From contig CANBYM010000028.1 of assembly GCA_947373605.1 (NCBI GenBank), positions 1 to 34,191 of the forward strand: a stretch of DNA of 34,191 nt, read 5' to 3'. Under the pieces are notes generated by a model. It did no database searches. It saw only the letters and a list, made by a program, of their open reading frames with translations, and had not been told where the DNA came from. Positions 1 through 10,149 of the stretch are shown one piece after another. The translations under genes were made by a program, and so were the position numbers. Source of the stretch: Comamonadaceae bacterium. Its GTDB lineage: Bacteria > Pseudomonadota > Gammaproteobacteria > Burkholderiales > Burkholderiaceae_C. Positions within the stretch are counted from its first letter, which is position 1; each line of letters starts with the position of its first letter.

Positions 1-41
1 CCGCCGCAGGCGCTTGAGAACCAAAAGTAGCTAAAGTAAAA

Positions 42-88
42 ACGGGCTGAATGCATGGACAACAATGTAGCACAGGTTTTTGGCCCGT
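42..88 (-). terminator. Possible terminator downstream of azlD
   Basis: Read on the minus strand, ACGGGC at the far side pairs with GCCCGT and is followed by TTTTTACTTT, as at the end of a rho-independent terminator. It lies 28 bases past the azlD stop codon. The stem is only six base pairs and the loop is about 35 bases, so this is a weak candidate. The rest of bases 1-115 shows no supportable gene. Confidence 0.22.
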
Positions 89-115
89 CCCTGACAGCGC
101 CTACAAACGCGTTCG

Positions 116-436
116 TCAGACCAGCCACCGCCACAAGCCATAGACCAAAAAACCGCTGACGATCGCAGTCAAAGTGTGCCCACTCCAAAAAGCGACCAAG
201 GCCGCCACTATGGCGCCCGGCAGATAGGCATTAGTAGGGAAAAGTTCGACAACATCATGCGGCGCCAACGCCATGGGAACAATCAAAGCCGTCAAAACTG
301 CAGCAGGCACGTAGCGCAATGCTCTCTCCAGCCAGGCAGGAAAGCGCAGGCGATCGCCGAACACAAGAAAGCTCAACCGAATGCCATAGGTCACCAGCAC
401 CATACCGACGACAGCCAACGCAAGGTAAGTGGTCAT
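116..436 (-). CDS. azlD: AzlD-family branched-chain amino-acid transport subunit
   Basis: A 106-residue, almost entirely hydrophobic protein with about four membrane segments, the usual size for AzlD. AzlD is the small partner of AzlC, and the pair exports branched-chain amino acids and analogues across the inner membrane. The internal pattern '[14 protein letters not shown]' and the '[19 protein letters not shown]' segment are typical of the family. The ATG overlaps the azlC stop codon by four bases (ATGA), so the two are translationally coupled. The assignment rests on the pairing and on recognising the sequence; the substrate is inferred from the family. Confidence 0.9.
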   Translation of the reverse strand: MTTYLALAVVGMVLVTYGIRLSFLVFGDRLRFPAWLERALRYVPAAVLTALIVPMALAPHDVVELFPTNAYLPGAIVAALVAFWSGHTLTAIVSGFLVYGLWRWLV

Positions 437-1143
437 GGTGACGTCTCTTCAATGCCCGGCTCGCGGCCTGCCAAATTTTCTGCAAGAACTCCCGCCGCAA
501 CGCCCGCAGTTGTAGCCAGCATGAGTCCAAGCTTGTAAGGCAATGCGCGCCCCACCATCACAACGGTTCCGGCCACCAGTGCCGCAACCAGCACGGGTCG
601 CTCGCGCAACCGCGGTGCAACGATAGCGGCAAAAGTTGCCACCATCGCAAAATCCAAACCCAAATCAGACAACCCCGGAATATTGCTACCTACCGCGATG
701 CCCGCAATGGTCCAGAACTGCCAGTTGAAATACATCGCCAGAGACGAGCCCAGCCAGTAGCGGGCGCCATCGCGCTCCCCGGTATGGTCACGCAACTTGT
801 GCTCCACGACTGCAAAAGTTTCATCGGTCAGCCAGAATGCCAGCGCCCACCGCCAGCGTGCGGGCAAATGCCGCGCATAAGGCAACAGTGTTGCGCTGTA
901 CAGCGCATGGCGCAGATTTACGACAAAGGTAGTGAGCCACAGTACGGGCAGCGCCACACCGCCACCAATCAGACTCAGCGCTACAAACTGACTGGAGCCT
1001 GCGAAAACCACTGCGGACAAGGCCATCGCAGCCCATGCGGGGATACCCCCGGCAATGGCCAATGTGCCGAAAATGACACCAAACGGTGCCGCTCCCACCA
1101 TCATTGGCACGGTATCGCGCGCTCCGGTCCAAAACGGATTCAA
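433..1143 (-). CDS. azlC: AzlC-family branched-chain amino-acid exporter subunit
   Basis: Inner-membrane permease of 236 residues with the N-terminal '[14 protein letters not shown]' segment and the later '[10 protein letters not shown]' and 'NWQFWTIAG' patterns of AzlC proteins. It should form the larger subunit of the AzlCD exporter with the coupled azlD downstream. The ORF track opens at a TTG at 1179, inside the end of tldD. I prefer the TTG at 1143 because a GAGGGG ribosome-binding site sits nine bases upstream of it, just after the tldD stop codon, and the resulting N-terminus ([14 protein letters not shown]) fits the family. There is no ATG before residues 'MM' in the first membrane region. 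The function is secure; the exact start is inferred. Confidence 0.88.
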   Translation of the reverse strand: MNPFWTGARDTVPMMVGAAPFGVIFGTLAIAGGIPAWAAMALSAVVFAGSSQFVALSLIGGGVALPVLWLTTFVVNLRHALYSATLLPYARHLPARWRWALAFWLTDETFAVVEHKLRDHTGERDGARYWLGSSLAMYFNWQFWTIAGIAVGSNIPGLSDLGLDFAMVATFAAIVAPRLRERPVLVAALVAGTVVMVGRALPYKLGLMLATTAGVAAGVLAENLAGREPGIEETSP

Positions 1144-1162
1144 ACCAGTCCGCCCCTCGTGC

Positions 1163-2623
1163 TTAGGCGGTACCGCCAACCGTCAACCCATCAATGCGCA
1201 AAGTAGGCTGGCCTACTCCAACAGGCACACTCTGTCCCTCTTTGCCGCAAGTGCCCACGCCGCTATCGAGCTTCATGTCGTTGCCGATCATGCTGACACG
1301 CTTGAGGCACTCAGGCCCGCTGCCCACTATGGTGGCGCCTTTGACCGGATACAGAATTTTTCCGTTCTCCACCCAATAGGCTTCACTGGCAGAAAACACA
1401 AATTTACCGCTGGTAATGTCCACCTGGCCGCCGCCGAAGTTGGTGGCGTACAAACCCTTTTTGATGCTCGCAACAATCTCCTGCGGATCCTTGTTGCCGC
1501 CCAGCATGTAGGTGTTGGTCATGCGCGGCATGGGAATGTGGGCATAGCTCTCGCGCCGGCCGTTGCCCGTAGGTGCCACACCCATCAGACGCGCATTCAT
1601 GCTATCCTGGATGTAGCCCTTCAAGATGCCGTCTTCAATCAATACATTGCGCTGGCTGGCATTGCCCTCGTCGTCCACATTGAGCGAACCACGGCGGTCG
1701 GCAATAGTGCCGTCGTCCAACACCGTCACGCCCTTGGCTGCGACACGTTGACCGATACGCCCACTGAATGCGCTGGAGCCTTTGCGGTTGAAGTCACCTT
1801 CCAGGCCGTGGCCGATAGCTTCGTGCAACAAAATGCCGGGCCAGCCCGAGCCCAGTACCACCGTCATTTCGCCGGCGGGTGCCGGCCGTGCGTCCAGATT
1901 GGTCAGCGCGGCGTGCACTGCCTGATTCACATATTCTTCAATTTGCGCATCGCTGAAATACGCCAATCCGAAGCGACCGCCGCCGCCGCCGGAGCCCACT
2001 TCGCGGCGTCCCTTTTGTTCGGCAATCACGGTGACCGACAAACGCACCAGCGGACGCACATCCGCTGCAATCGTGCCGTCAGCACGGGCCACCAGTACGA
2101 CGTCATATTCACTGGCTAGACCCGCCATGACCTGCGCCACGCGCGGGTCTTTGGCACGGGCCAGGCGCTCCACCTTGCCCAGCAGTTCCACCTTGGTCGC
2201 GCTGTCGAGTGAAGCAATCGGGTCCACACCGGAATACAAGGCTCTGGCCCCGGCTAACCGGGGTTTGGGTGTTTTCACGCGGGCCGACTTGGCCGCGCTG
2301 GAAATGGTGCGCACCGTACGCGCAGCATCCAAAAGTGACGCTTCCGAAATATCGTCAGAATAAGCAAATGCAGTTTTCTCGCCACTTACGGCCCGCACGC
2401 CCACGCCCTGATCGATGCTGAAAGAGCCGGTTTTGACAATCCCTTCTTCCAGACTCCAGCCCTCGGAGCGGGTGTACTGAAAGTACAAGTCTGCCTCGTC
2501 GACCTTGTGTGCCTTGATTTCATTCAAAGCCCGGACCAGATGGGATTCATCCAGACCGAATGGCGTGAGCAACAGGGATTTGGCCGTGGCCAAACGTTCA
2601 ATGGTGGGTTCGCGAGAGATCAT
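1163..2623 (-). CDS. tldD: TldD metalloprotease subunit
   Basis: A 486-residue cytoplasmic protein of full family length. The metal-binding motif [11 protein letters not shown] gives the HExxxH pattern at residues His267, Glu268 and His272. A glycine run (GSGGGGGR) precedes it, and the C-terminal beta-rich domain ends in 'RIDGLTVGG'. TldD pairs with TldE (PmbA) to form a heterodimeric peptidase known for microcin B17 maturation, CcdA antitoxin turnover and processing of other modified peptides. TldE is not in this window, so the partner must lie elsewhere. The gene starts with ATG and lies just upstream of azlCD on the same strand, which suggests co-transcription without any obvious functional link. 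Confidence 0.95.
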   Translation of the reverse strand: MISREPTIERLATAKSLLLTPFGLDESHLVRALNEIKAHKVDEADLYFQYTRSEGWSLEEGIVKTGSFSIDQGVGVRAVSGEKTAFAYSDDISEASLLDAARTVRTISSAAKSARVKTPKPRLAGARALYSGVDPIASLDSATKVELLGKVERLARAKDPRVAQVMAGLASEYDVVLVARADGTIAADVRPLVRLSVTVIAEQKGRREVGSGGGGGRFGLAYFSDAQIEEYVNQAVHAALTNLDARPAPAGEMTVVLGSGWPGILLHEAIGHGLEGDFNRKGSSAFSGRIGQRVAAKGVTVLDDGTIADRRGSLNVDDEGNASQRNVLIEDGILKGYIQDSMNARLMGVAPTGNGRRESYAHIPMPRMTNTYMLGGNKDPQEIVASIKKGLYATNFGGGQVDITSGKFVFSASEAYWVENGKILYPVKGATIVGSGPECLKRVSMIGNDMKLDSGVGTCGKEGQSVPVGVGQPTLRIDGLTVGGTA

Positions 2624-2689
2624 CTGTCCATTTTAGGCCTCTGCATTGCAAAGCTGACTCGGCGCGCCTAAGTCCCTAAAACGCGCTTG

Positions 2690-3844
2690 TCAGGACTGCA
2701 CCAGCCGCTTGGAGTTGGCAATCGACATCAAGATACCGAGAGCCAGCCCCAAGGTCACCATGGCAGTTCCACCATAGCTGATGAACGGTAGCGGCACACC
2801 CACCACCGGAACAATGCCGCTGACCATGCCCATGTTGACGAAGGCATAGGTGAAGAAAATCATGGTCACACTGCCCGCCAACAGGCGCGAAAACAGGGTG
2901 GGCGCTTCCAGCGCAATCGTGAGACCGCGCAGGATGAGAAAGACAAATGCGCAGATCAGCAGCACCGTTCCCATCAATCCGAATTCTTCGGAAAACGCCG
3001 CAAAAATAAAATCGGTCGTGCGCTCCGGGATGAACTCCAGATGCGTTTGCGTGCCCTGCATAAAGCCCATCCCGAACAGACCGCCGTTACCGATGGCAAT
3101 CATGCCCTGAATGATGTGGAACCCCTTGCCCAGCGGGTCACGTGTGGGGTCTAACAGGGTACAAATACGCTGCTGCTGGTAATCGTGCAGCACCGGCCAT
3201 CGCACACCGTCTGCACACAGGCTGGGCTCAAAAACCACAATTAGCACAACGCCAATAAGGCCAATCACCACAGGAGGCACCACCAGCTTCCAGCTCATAC
3301 CAGCAAAGAAAATGACCGACATGCCCGCCGCCAGAATTAAAAGTGCCGTGCCCAGATCGGGTTGCTTGATGATCAGCGCCACCGGAACCGCCAGCAGCGT
3401 ACCCGCTACTGCGAAGTCCAAGGGGCGCAATTGCCCCTCGCGCTTTTGAAACCACCAGGCCAGCATGAGCGGCATGGCGATTTTCAGAATTTCACTGGGC
3501 TGGATGGTGACGCCCACATTCAGCCAGCGCTTGGCGCCCTTTTTGGTGACGCCGAAAACGGCCACGGCAATAAGCAAGGTCACGCCCAGCACATACAGCG
3601 GTACGGCCAACGCCATCAGCCGCTGCGGAGGCACCTGTGCCACCACAAACATGATGGTGGCAGCAATCACCATATTTCGGCCATGGTCCTCAAACCGGGT
3701 GCCGTGATCCCATCCCGACGAATACATGGTCAGCATGCCGGCACACGCCAACATGAAAACCGCAAACGCCAGCGGACCGTCAAATCCGGCAAACCAGGGC
3801 AACACGCGCTGGCGCCAGGAACGTTTTCCAAATTGATACGACAT
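2690..3844 (-). CDS. rodA: RodA (MrdB), SEDS-family peptidoglycan glycosyltransferase
   Basis: Polytopic inner-membrane protein of 384 residues with about ten membrane segments. It has the SEDS-family patterns 'KKGAKRWLNVGVTIQPSEI', 'KQPDLGTALL', 'FGLMGT' and the C-terminal 'VPLPFISYGGTAMV'. RodA polymerises lipid II during lateral wall growth together with PBP2 (MrdA) and the MreBCD elongasome. None of those partners is visible here, so the gene is detached from the mre cluster in this window. The track opens at a GTG at 3850; the ATG two codons later (MSYQFGKRSW) is the more likely start. It is divergent from the yqiA-like gene, with about 54 bases between the starts. Confidence 0.95.
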   Translation of the reverse strand: MSYQFGKRSWRQRVLPWFAGFDGPLAFAVFMLACAGMLTMYSSGWDHGTRFEDHGRNMVIAATIMFVVAQVPPQRLMALAVPLYVLGVTLLIAVAVFGVTKKGAKRWLNVGVTIQPSEILKIAMPLMLAWWFQKREGQLRPLDFAVAGTLLAVPVALIIKQPDLGTALLILAAGMSVIFFAGMSWKLVVPPVVIGLIGVVLIVVFEPSLCADGVRWPVLHDYQQQRICTLLDPTRDPLGKGFHIIQGMIAIGNGGLFGMGFMQGTQTHLEFIPERTTDFIFAAFSEEFGLMGTVLLICAFVFLILRGLTIALEAPTLFSRLLAGSVTMIFFTYAFVNMGMVSGIVPVVGVPLPFISYGGTAMVTLGLALGILMSIANSKRLVQS

Positions 3845-3898
3845 AGGCACAATTATCCAGCCCCGAAGGCCCTCCTCTTTCCAGCATATGATTTATTC

Positions 3899-4495
3899 AT
3901 GCTCGGCACCTCCACCACCCACCTGCTTTACCTCCACGGCTTTCGCTCGTCGCCCCAATCGGCAAAGGCCCGGCTGATGGCTCAGGTGGTCGCGCGCAAC
4001 TTCCCCGCGGTTCAGTGGTGGTGCCCGCAACTGCCCCCGTCACCCCGGGATGCCATGAACATGGTGGCGCAAGGCATTGCGCCCTGGCCCGCGCAAAGCA
4101 TGGCGGTGGTGGGCTCATCGCTGGGCGGCTTTTATGCCACCTGGGTGGCCGAACGGATGCAATGCAAGGCCGTTTTATTAAACCCGGCCGTCAACCCGGC
4201 GCGGGACCTGGAGAAATACATCGGCGATGTCACGTCCTGGCATGACCCCAGCGAGAACTTCTATTTCAAGCCGGAATACATTGCGGAATTACGTGGTTTG
4301 GAATGCGGACCGCTTACGCAGATGCAGCGCTATTTCACCATTATTGCCAAAGGCGACGAGGTGCTTGACTGGCGTGAAATGCATGCGCGGTACGTACATG
4401 CCAGTATGCTGTTACTTGAAGGAGGCGACCACGCCATCAGCGACTTTGAAAACCACATTGCTGCAGTGCTGGACCACCTGAAGGTGGCTACTTGA
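3899..4495 (+). CDS. yqiA: YqiA-type alpha/beta-hydrolase esterase
   Basis: A 198-residue compact alpha/beta hydrolase. It starts 'MLGTSTTHLLYLHGFRSS' with the oxyanion-type HGF motif, carries the nucleophile elbow GSSLGG (Ser74), and has likely acid and base residues at GDEVLD (Asp153 or Asp157) and GGDHAI (His178). This matches the YqiA/YcfP family of small esterases acting on short acyl esters. The ORF track extends far upstream to 3362, but that part is antisense to rodA; the ATG at 3899 gives the family's normal length. The 3' end overlaps the convergent gspF by eight bases. The physiological substrate is unknown. Confidence 0.88.
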   Translation: MLGTSTTHLLYLHGFRSSPQSAKARLMAQVVARNFPAVQWWCPQLPPSPRDAMNMVAQGIAPWPAQSMAVVGSSLGGFYATWVAERMQCKAVLLNPAVNPARDLEKYIGDVTSWHDPSENFYFKPEYIAELRGLECGPLTQMQRYFTIIAKGDEVLDWREMHARYVHASMLLLEGGDHAISDFENHIAAVLDHLKVAT

Positions 4496-5720
4496 CCCAC
4501 TGATTGAGTTGAATGATCGGCATCAACACCGCCAGCACAATCAGCATGACCACCAGCCCCATCACCACAATCAGCAGCGGCTCCAGAATGGTAGCCAAGG
4601 CCATCGCACGGCGTTGCACTTCGTTGCTGAGCTGACGCGCCGCCCGATCCAGCATTTGCGGCAGTTGCCCGGTCTGCTCACCCAAGCGCGCAAACATCGA
4701 TAGCAAACCCGGAAAGCGCTTTTTTTGCGAAAGTGCCGAGGCCAGCGGCGCGCCCTCACGCACCAGCACCAGCGCATCCAGCGCATCGCGGCGCAAGGCA
4801 CGGTTACTCAGCGTTTCAGCGGCTGCCTGCAATGCTTTGAGGATAGGCACACCGGCAGCACTGAGCATCGCCAGCGTTCCGGCAAATCGCGCTGCGTTGT
4901 AGCCACGCGCGAGCCTGCCCACCACCGGCAGATTCAGCCAAGCCGCGTCAAAACGCTCGCGAAAGGCCGGGTTTTTGAGCATAACAACCAATCCACCGAC
5001 CATCGCCGCCAACAGCAATATGACCAGCCAGCCGTAGCTGCGCACGAAGTCGCTGATAGCCATCATGGCCACTGTCAAAACAGGCAACGCGTGTTTGCTG
5101 CCGACAAACACATTCGCCACCTGTGGTACCACATAGCCCACCAGAAACAACACAATCACAAACGCGACCAGCGACACGATGGCCGGGTACAGCGCCGCGC
5201 CGATGAGTTTGGATTTGAGCTGCTGGCGCTCCTCCAGATCATCGGCCAGACGCTCCAGCACCAGGCCCAGATTGCCGCTTTGCTCACCCGCGCCAATCAC
5301 AGCCACATAAATATCAGCGAACTCGCGCGGGTGTTCCGACAGGGCTTTGGCAAATGCCGCCCCGCCATTAACAGACGCTCTCAGCGCCGCGTTAATGTTG
5401 CGCTGCGCCTCGTTGTCGGCTTCTTCGGTGAGTGAGCTCAGGGCCCGCTCCAGCGGCAAGCCCGAGGTGACCAAGCCCGCCAGTTGCCGGGTCCACACAG
5501 CAAGGCCGGTCGCGTTGAACACTTTTGCAGTGAACAAAGCGCCGCCAGAATCAGCCCCTGCAGCATTGGCGGACTGGCCGGAGCCGACCTGATCAACCGC
5601 CATCGGAATGAGCGACTGACTCCGCAACTGCGCACGCGCTGTTTTGGCGCTATCGGCTTCGATCGTGCCTTTGCGGGTTTGGCCGTCGGCATCGAGTGCA
5701 GAAAAGGAATAGGCGGGCAT
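4488..5720 (-). CDS. gspF: Type II secretion inner-membrane platform protein GspF
   Basis: A 410-residue protein with the family architecture: two repeated cytoplasmic T2SSF domains, each followed by a membrane region. 'MPAYSFSALDADGQTRKG' at the N-terminus, 'FADIYVAVIGAGEQSGNLG' in the first domain and 'RLGEQTGQLPQML' in the second are hallmarks. GspF connects the GspE ATPase to pseudopilus assembly in the inner membrane. It is separated from gspE by a plus-strand gene, so it cannot be transcribed with the rest of the gsp operon without reading through an opposing gene. It probably has its own promoter in the 82-base divergent gap upstream. Confidence 0.96.
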   Translation of the reverse strand: MPAYSFSALDADGQTRKGTIEADSAKTARAQLRSQSLIPMAVDQVGSGQSANAAGADSGGALFTAKVFNATGLAVWTRQLAGLVTSGLPLERALSSLTEEADNEAQRNINAALRASVNGGAAFAKALSEHPREFADIYVAVIGAGEQSGNLGLVLERLADDLEERQQLKSKLIGAALYPAIVSLVAFVIVLFLVGYVVPQVANVFVGSKHALPVLTVAMMAISDFVRSYGWLVILLLAAMVGGLVVMLKNPAFRERFDAAWLNLPVVGRLARGYNAARFAGTLAMLSAAGVPILKALQAAAETLSNRALRRDALDALVLVREGAPLASALSQKKRFPGLLSMFARLGEQTGQLPQMLDRAARQLSNEVQRRAMALATILEPLLIVVMGLVVMLIVLAVLMPIIQLNQWVK

Positions 5721-5802
5721 GCGGTGAACATATCACGAAGTCGCGCCCCGCCGCCGCAGGGCAGGTCCCGGCACATCAGGCAAAGTCAGGGAAAATGTTT
5801 GC

Positions 5803-6603
5803 ATGTCCAAAGCTTCCACCCAAACGCGTACCGACCATCGCGCCGCGCCGCTGCCCGTGCGCCGTGGTGAAGCGCGCTATGAAGCGGTCGACGCGTTGCG
5901 CGGCCTGGCGATGGTGTGGATGACGGTGTTTCACCTCTGCTTTGACCTGCAGCACTTCGGCTACTTGCAGGCCAACTTTTATAACGACCCGTTCTGGACC
6001 TGGCAACGCGCGGCCATCGTCAGCCTGTTCACGTTTTGTGCCGGGCTAGGCCAAGCTATTGCGGTGACACAAGCGCAGACGCCTGCACGATTTTGGAAGC
6101 GCTGGCGGCAAATTGCGGGCTGCGCGATGCTGGTAACGGCCGGCTCATACTTTATGTATCCGCAAAGCTTTATTTACTTCGGCATCCTGCATGGCATGGC
6201 AGCCATGTTGATCGTGGTGCGCTTTTTTGCGCCTTCGGGCGTGTGGCTGTGGATCGGCGGAGGTGCGGTCATTGCGCTGGCACAAATGGCCGCTTCATTC
6301 CACGCAGCGTGGCCTGCTATGGACATATTGAATATCCCTGCCTTGAACTGGCTAGGCTTCATCAGCCGCAAACCGGTCACGGAAGACTATGCGCCGCTGC
6401 TGCCTTGGATCGGCGTGATGCTCTGGGGCATGGCTGCCGGACAGTGGGTCATACGCACGCGGCCGCAGTGGCTGCAATTGCGCATCTCCCCAGCAGCCCA
6501 ACCGCTGGTCTGGCTGGGTAGAAGAAGCCTGAGCTATTACATGGTGCACCAACCGGTGATGATCGGCATGCTCGCCGCAGCAGGCATGCTGGCGGCCGGG
6601 TGA
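5803..6603 (+). CDS. DUF1624 / heparan-alpha-glucosaminide N-acetyltransferase-like membrane protein
   Basis: A 266-residue polytopic membrane protein. After a basic, likely cytoplasmic N-terminus it reads 'RYEAVDALRGLAMVWMTVFH', the DALRG motif of membrane acyltransferases in the DUF1624 / HGSNAT catalytic family. A conserved His-containing helix (FHLCFDLQHFG) follows, and a late 'RSLSYYMVHQPVMIGML' segment carries another conserved His. These proteins are thought to move acyl groups from a cytoplasmic donor to a glycan or lipid acceptor across the membrane; the bacterial substrate is unknown. It lies on the opposite strand between gspE and gspF, which is odd for a T2SS locus. Convergent with gspE, 27 bases away. 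Confidence 0.82.
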   Translation: MSKASTQTRTDHRAAPLPVRRGEARYEAVDALRGLAMVWMTVFHLCFDLQHFGYLQANFYNDPFWTWQRAAIVSLFTFCAGLGQAIAVTQAQTPARFWKRWRQIAGCAMLVTAGSYFMYPQSFIYFGILHGMAAMLIVVRFFAPSGVWLWIGGGAVIALAQMAASFHAAWPAMDILNIPALNWLGFISRKPVTEDYAPLLPWIGVMLWGMAAGQWVIRTRPQWLQLRISPAAQPLVWLGRRSLSYYMVHQPVMIGMLAAAGMLAAG

Positions 6604-6610
6604 GCGTCGC

Positions 6611-6624
6611 GCGGCTTCTGCCGC
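6611..6624. terminator. Short GC hairpin between convergent acyltransferase and gspE ends
   Basis: GCGGC TTCT GCCGC is a perfect five-base-pair stem with a four-base loop, eight bases past the acyltransferase stop codon and just before the gspE stop codon on the other strand. No T-run follows on either side, so it could be a weak bidirectional stop signal or chance. Confidence 0.2.
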
Positions 6625-6630
6625 AGGACG

Positions 6631-8019
6631 TTAGTCCCTCGTAACCCTGAGAAGTTCTTCCGGCGAGGTGACGCCGCTTTGCACCAGCCGCGCGCCATCG
6701 TCGCGCATGAGCACCATGCCCGAAGCCAGCGCCGCGTTGCGCAGTTGCGCCTCCGAGGCCTGCTCGTGGATCAGGGCGCGTTGCGCATCATCCGTAACCA
6801 GCAACTCAAAAATACCCGTGCGCCCCTGATAGCCGGTCTGCCCGCATTCGCTGCAGCCTTTGCCGCCGCAGTGGGTACACAGTTTGCGCACCAAACGTTG
6901 CGCCACTACACCCAGCAGACTGGAGCTGAGCAGGAACGGCTCCACGCCCATGTCGGTCAAACGCGTAATGGCACTGGCCGCGTCGTTGGTGTGCAGGGTG
7001 GCGAGCACCAGGTGCCCGGTCAGCGAGGCCTGAATGGCGATCTGCGCAGTCTCGTAGTCGCGGATCTCGCCGATCATGATCACATCCGGATCCTGGCGCA
7101 GGATGGCGCGCAGGGCCTTTGCGAAGGTCAGGTCAATCTTGGGGTTGACCTGCGTCTGGCCGACACCGGGCAATTCATATTCAATCGGGTCTTCCACCGT
7201 CATGATGTTGGCACTGCCTGCGTCAAGCCGGCTCAGCGCAGCGTACAGCGTGGTGGTTTTGCCCGACCCGGTGGGGCCGGTGACCAGAATAATGCCGTGC
7301 GGCTGGCCGATCAGCGACACAAGCCGCTGCAACACATTCCCTTGCAGGCCGACCGACTCCAGTTCAATTTTGTTCTGGCTCTTGTCCAACAGACGTAGCA
7401 CGGCACGCTCGCCGTGCGCACTGGGTAGCGTGCTGACGCGCACGTCCATGGCACGGGTGCCGATGCGCAGCGAGATGCGCCCGTCCTGCGGCAGACGCTT
7501 CTCGGAAATATCGAGCTGCGCCATGATTTTCAGGCGCGAGATGAGTGCTGCATGCAGCGCACGGTTGGGCTGCACTACTTCACGCAGCGTGCCGTCCACC
7601 CGGAAGCGCACGCTGCTGTGGCGCTCATAGGGCTCGATGTGAATATCGCTGGCCCCATCGCGCGCGGCCTGCGTGAGCAGGGCGTTCAACATGCGGATGA
7701 TCGGCGCGTCGTCCGCCGTTTCCAGCAAATCTTCAACGGCGGGCAGCTCTTGCATCATGCGTGAGAGGTCGGTGTCACTTTCCACTTCGCTGACAACTGA
7801 CGCGGCACTAGATTCGCCCTTCGCATAGGCCGCACTGATGCGCTGCTGCAGCGCCGGCGCAACCTGCAGTTCCACTTTGTGCGCACCGAATTTGCGCATC
7901 ACCTCGCTCACGCCCGAGGGTGGCGTCTGCTCATGCATCCAAAGGGTGAGCGTGCCTGCGTCGTCTTCCAGCAGCACTTGCTGGTTGCGCGCAAAAGCGT
8001 AAGGAAGCGGATAGCGCAT
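6631..8019 (-). CDS. gspE: Type II secretion ATPase GspE
   Basis: A 462-residue secretion ATPase that powers pseudopilus assembly at the cytoplasmic face. The Walker A motif GPTGSGKT lies at residues 248-255, a Walker B-type segment ([11 protein letters not shown]) at about 311-321, and 'DIHIEPYE' and 'RLPQDGRI' in the N2E domain. The zinc-binding loop is intact with Cys381, Cys384, Cys389 and Cys392 (CTHC...CSEC), which separates GspE from PilT-like motor proteins. The N-terminal domain is short compared with Pseudomonas XcpR. It begins five bases after gspD, so it ends the main gsp operon. Confidence 0.96.
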   Translation of the reverse strand: MRYPLPYAFARNQQVLLEDDAGTLTLWMHEQTPPSGVSEVMRKFGAHKVELQVAPALQQRISAAYAKGESSAASVVSEVESDTDLSRMMQELPAVEDLLETADDAPIIRMLNALLTQAARDGASDIHIEPYERHSSVRFRVDGTLREVVQPNRALHAALISRLKIMAQLDISEKRLPQDGRISLRIGTRAMDVRVSTLPSAHGERAVLRLLDKSQNKIELESVGLQGNVLQRLVSLIGQPHGIILVTGPTGSGKTTTLYAALSRLDAGSANIMTVEDPIEYELPGVGQTQVNPKIDLTFAKALRAILRQDPDVIMIGEIRDYETAQIAIQASLTGHLVLATLHTNDAASAITRLTDMGVEPFLLSSSLLGVVAQRLVRKLCTHCGGKGCSECGQTGYQGRTGIFELLVTDDAQRALIHEQASEAQLRNAALASGMVLMRDDGARLVQSGVTSPEELLRVTRD

Positions 8020-8024
8020 GGACT

Positions 8025-10145
8025 TTATTGACCCAGTGGGGTAAGCGGCAGGGTTTTGCTCACCGGCTTCGCACGGGCAGGATTGGGAGTGGTGGGGTTG
8101 GGCGGCAACATAGGTGCTTCGTTAATCGGCATCACCGCGCTGTTCACCGGCTGAGACTGCTGCTGAACTTCACGAATCTGACCGTAGCGTGCGGCAGAAA
8201 GTGCGTCGCTGCTCGCCGCGTCGCGCACCACCACGGGCCGCAAGAACACCATCAGATTGGTCTTCTTACGGCTGCGTGAATCGCTTTTGAACAAGGCGCC
8301 AAAGATCGGAATGTCAGCCAGCCCCGGCACGCGGTCACTGTTACCCGCATATTCGTCTTGCAGCAAACCGCCCAGCACCACAATGGCACCATCTTCCACC
8401 AAAACATTCGACTCGATAGAACGCTTGTTGGTAATCAAACCGGTCGCCGAGTTCACGCTGGACGCAGCCACGCTGGACACTTCCTGAAAGATGGACAATT
8501 TGACTGTGCCGTTTTCGCTGATTTGCGGCTTAACCTTGAGCGTCAGACCCACGTCTTTTCGCTCAATCGTCTGAAACGGATTAACCGCCCCGGTGCCACC
8601 CGAATTGGCATTGGTGTACTGGCCCGTTACAAAGGGAACGTTTTGGCCAATCACAATTTTGGCTTCTTCGTTGTCCAGCGTCAGCAGGTTAGGTGTGGAC
8701 AATACATTGCCGTCACCGTTTTGCTCCAGAAAGCGGGCCAGGAAGCCCAGCGTGTAAACGCCGTTGTATTGCGTGGCAACGCCCAGATTAAGCCCTGCGC
8801 CGGGAAGCACCGCGCCCGTGGCCGCGCCCGCAGCCAGACCAATGATGTTATTGCCCCCGGTACCGAAGTTGGTACCCAAAATTCCGATGGACCTGTCGCC
8901 CGCATTGCCGATGGGCCCTTGCCACTGCACACCGAACTCTGCGGCGCGGTCGGCATTGACCTCGGCGATCAGACTCTCAACAAAAACCTGCGCGCGCCGC
9001 GCGTCGAGCTGTTCAATGACTTCGCGCAGCTGGCGATACTGCGGATCTGGCGCTGTAATGATGAGCGAGTTAGTCGACACATCGGCCTGTATCTGCCCGC
9101 CGCCAGACGACGCACTTGCCGCCGCAGCATTGGCAGCGCCGGAAGCTGCCCCGCCGGCTGCGGACGGAGTCGCCGCCGGTGCAGCGCGCACATCCCCTGA
9201 CAGCACCGCACGCAGGGTGGCTGCAAGTTTGGTGGCATCCGCATTCTTCAGATACACCACATGAATGTTGCCGGTGCCACTACTGCCCTGCACCGAGGGC
9301 TGGTCCAGCTTGGCCACCAGCGACTTCACAAGCGCAATGCGCGCGGGATTGGCTGCACGCAGAATGAGCGAATTGCTGCGCGGCTCGGCAATGATGGTGG
9401 TCTTGAACGAGTTGTCGGTCTGCCCCGCAGCAGCCGGTGCAGCACCGTTGGAGTCCACCAGCTTAAGTAACAAAGGTCCGAGGTCACTGGCAATCGCGTA
9501 TTTGAGTGGCAATACCTCGAGATCGCTGCCATTGGAGACATCGCTGGCGGCGATGATGCGGGCAATGCGCTGCAGGTTGTCTGCATAGTCGGTGATGATC
9601 AGCGAGTTGTTACCCGGGTTGACGTTGATAACGTTGTTGGGGCTGATCAGCGGGCGCAACACCGGCAGCAGATTGTTGGCATTTTCAAAGTTGAGTTTGA
9701 AAATTTGCGTCACGATCTGGCTGCCACTGCCCGCCACCGCGCCGGCACTGACCGCGCCGCTTTGCAGTTTGGCATCTGCCTCGGGCACGACCTTGTCCAG
9801 CCCCGCCGACTCCACCATGGTGAAACCCTGCAGCCGTAACGCCGCCAGAAACTGGTTGTAAGCCGCTGTCGGAGATACCGGCTTATCACTGCTCAAACTG
9901 ATGGTGCCTTTGACACGCGGATCAACCACCACTTGCCGCCCTGTAATGTTGGACATGGCACGGGCCACCGCCTCGATTTCGGCGTTGACGAAGTTCAGCG
10001 TAACCGGCGAGCCGCGCGCGGCTTGCGCTTCGGGTTGCGCTTGCGCCTGCGAGATGGGCACCAAAACACCGCCGGCAAGCGCTGCCAAAAGCATTGCAGC
10101 CTGAAAATTCGCACCAAAAAGCGAGCGATGAAAAAGTCGTGACAT
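8025..10145 (-). CDS. gspD: Type II secretion secretin GspD
   Basis: A 706-residue outer-membrane secretin with a signal peptide (about residues 1-36, ending AQAQ). It has an N0 domain starting '[19 protein letters not shown]', repeated N1-N3 ring domains ('[15 protein letters not shown]', '[13 protein letters not shown]', '[15 protein letters not shown]') and a C-terminal secretin barrel ('[16 protein letters not shown]'). It forms the multimeric exit channel. An Ala/Ser/Gly-rich loop of about 30 residues interrupts N3. The ORF track starts 37 codons too early, inside gspN; the ATG at 10145 (MSRLFHRS) directly precedes the signal peptide and lies four bases after the gspN stop codon. A separate pilotin gene is not visible. 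Confidence 0.96.
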   Translation of the reverse strand: MSRLFHRSLFGANFQAAMLLAALAGGVLVPISQAQAQPEAQAARGSPVTLNFVNAEIEAVARAMSNITGRQVVVDPRVKGTISLSSDKPVSPTAAYNQFLAALRLQGFTMVESAGLDKVVPEADAKLQSGAVSAGAVAGSGSQIVTQIFKLNFENANNLLPVLRPLISPNNVINVNPGNNSLIITDYADNLQRIARIIAASDVSNGSDLEVLPLKYAIASDLGPLLLKLVDSNGAAPAAAGQTDNSFKTTIIAEPRSNSLILRAANPARIALVKSLVAKLDQPSVQGSSGTGNIHVVYLKNADATKLAATLRAVLSGDVRAAPAATPSAAGGAASGAANAAAASASSGGGQIQADVSTNSLIITAPDPQYRQLREVIEQLDARRAQVFVESLIAEVNADRAAEFGVQWQGPIGNAGDRSIGILGTNFGTGGNNIIGLAAGAATGAVLPGAGLNLGVATQYNGVYTLGFLARFLEQNGDGNVLSTPNLLTLDNEEAKIVIGQNVPFVTGQYTNANSGGTGAVNPFQTIERKDVGLTLKVKPQISENGTVKLSIFQEVSSVAASSVNSATGLITNKRSIESNVLVEDGAIVVLGGLLQDEYAGNSDRVPGLADIPIFGALFKSDSRSRKKTNLMVFLRPVVVRDAASSDALSAARYGQIREVQQQSQPVNSAVMPINEAPMLPPNPTTPNPARAKPVSKTLPLTPLGQ

Positions 10146-10149
10146 ACGG

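Noticed and set aside
1-30. Possible C-terminal end of a plus-strand gene (frame 1 stops at TAG, 28-30)
   Set aside because: Only nine codons are visible and another frame is also open, so nothing supports one reading over the other.
1055-2119. 354-residue plus-strand ORF
   Set aside because: Antisense to azlC and tldD; composition is Gln/His/Arg-rich as in shadow frames, with no domain.
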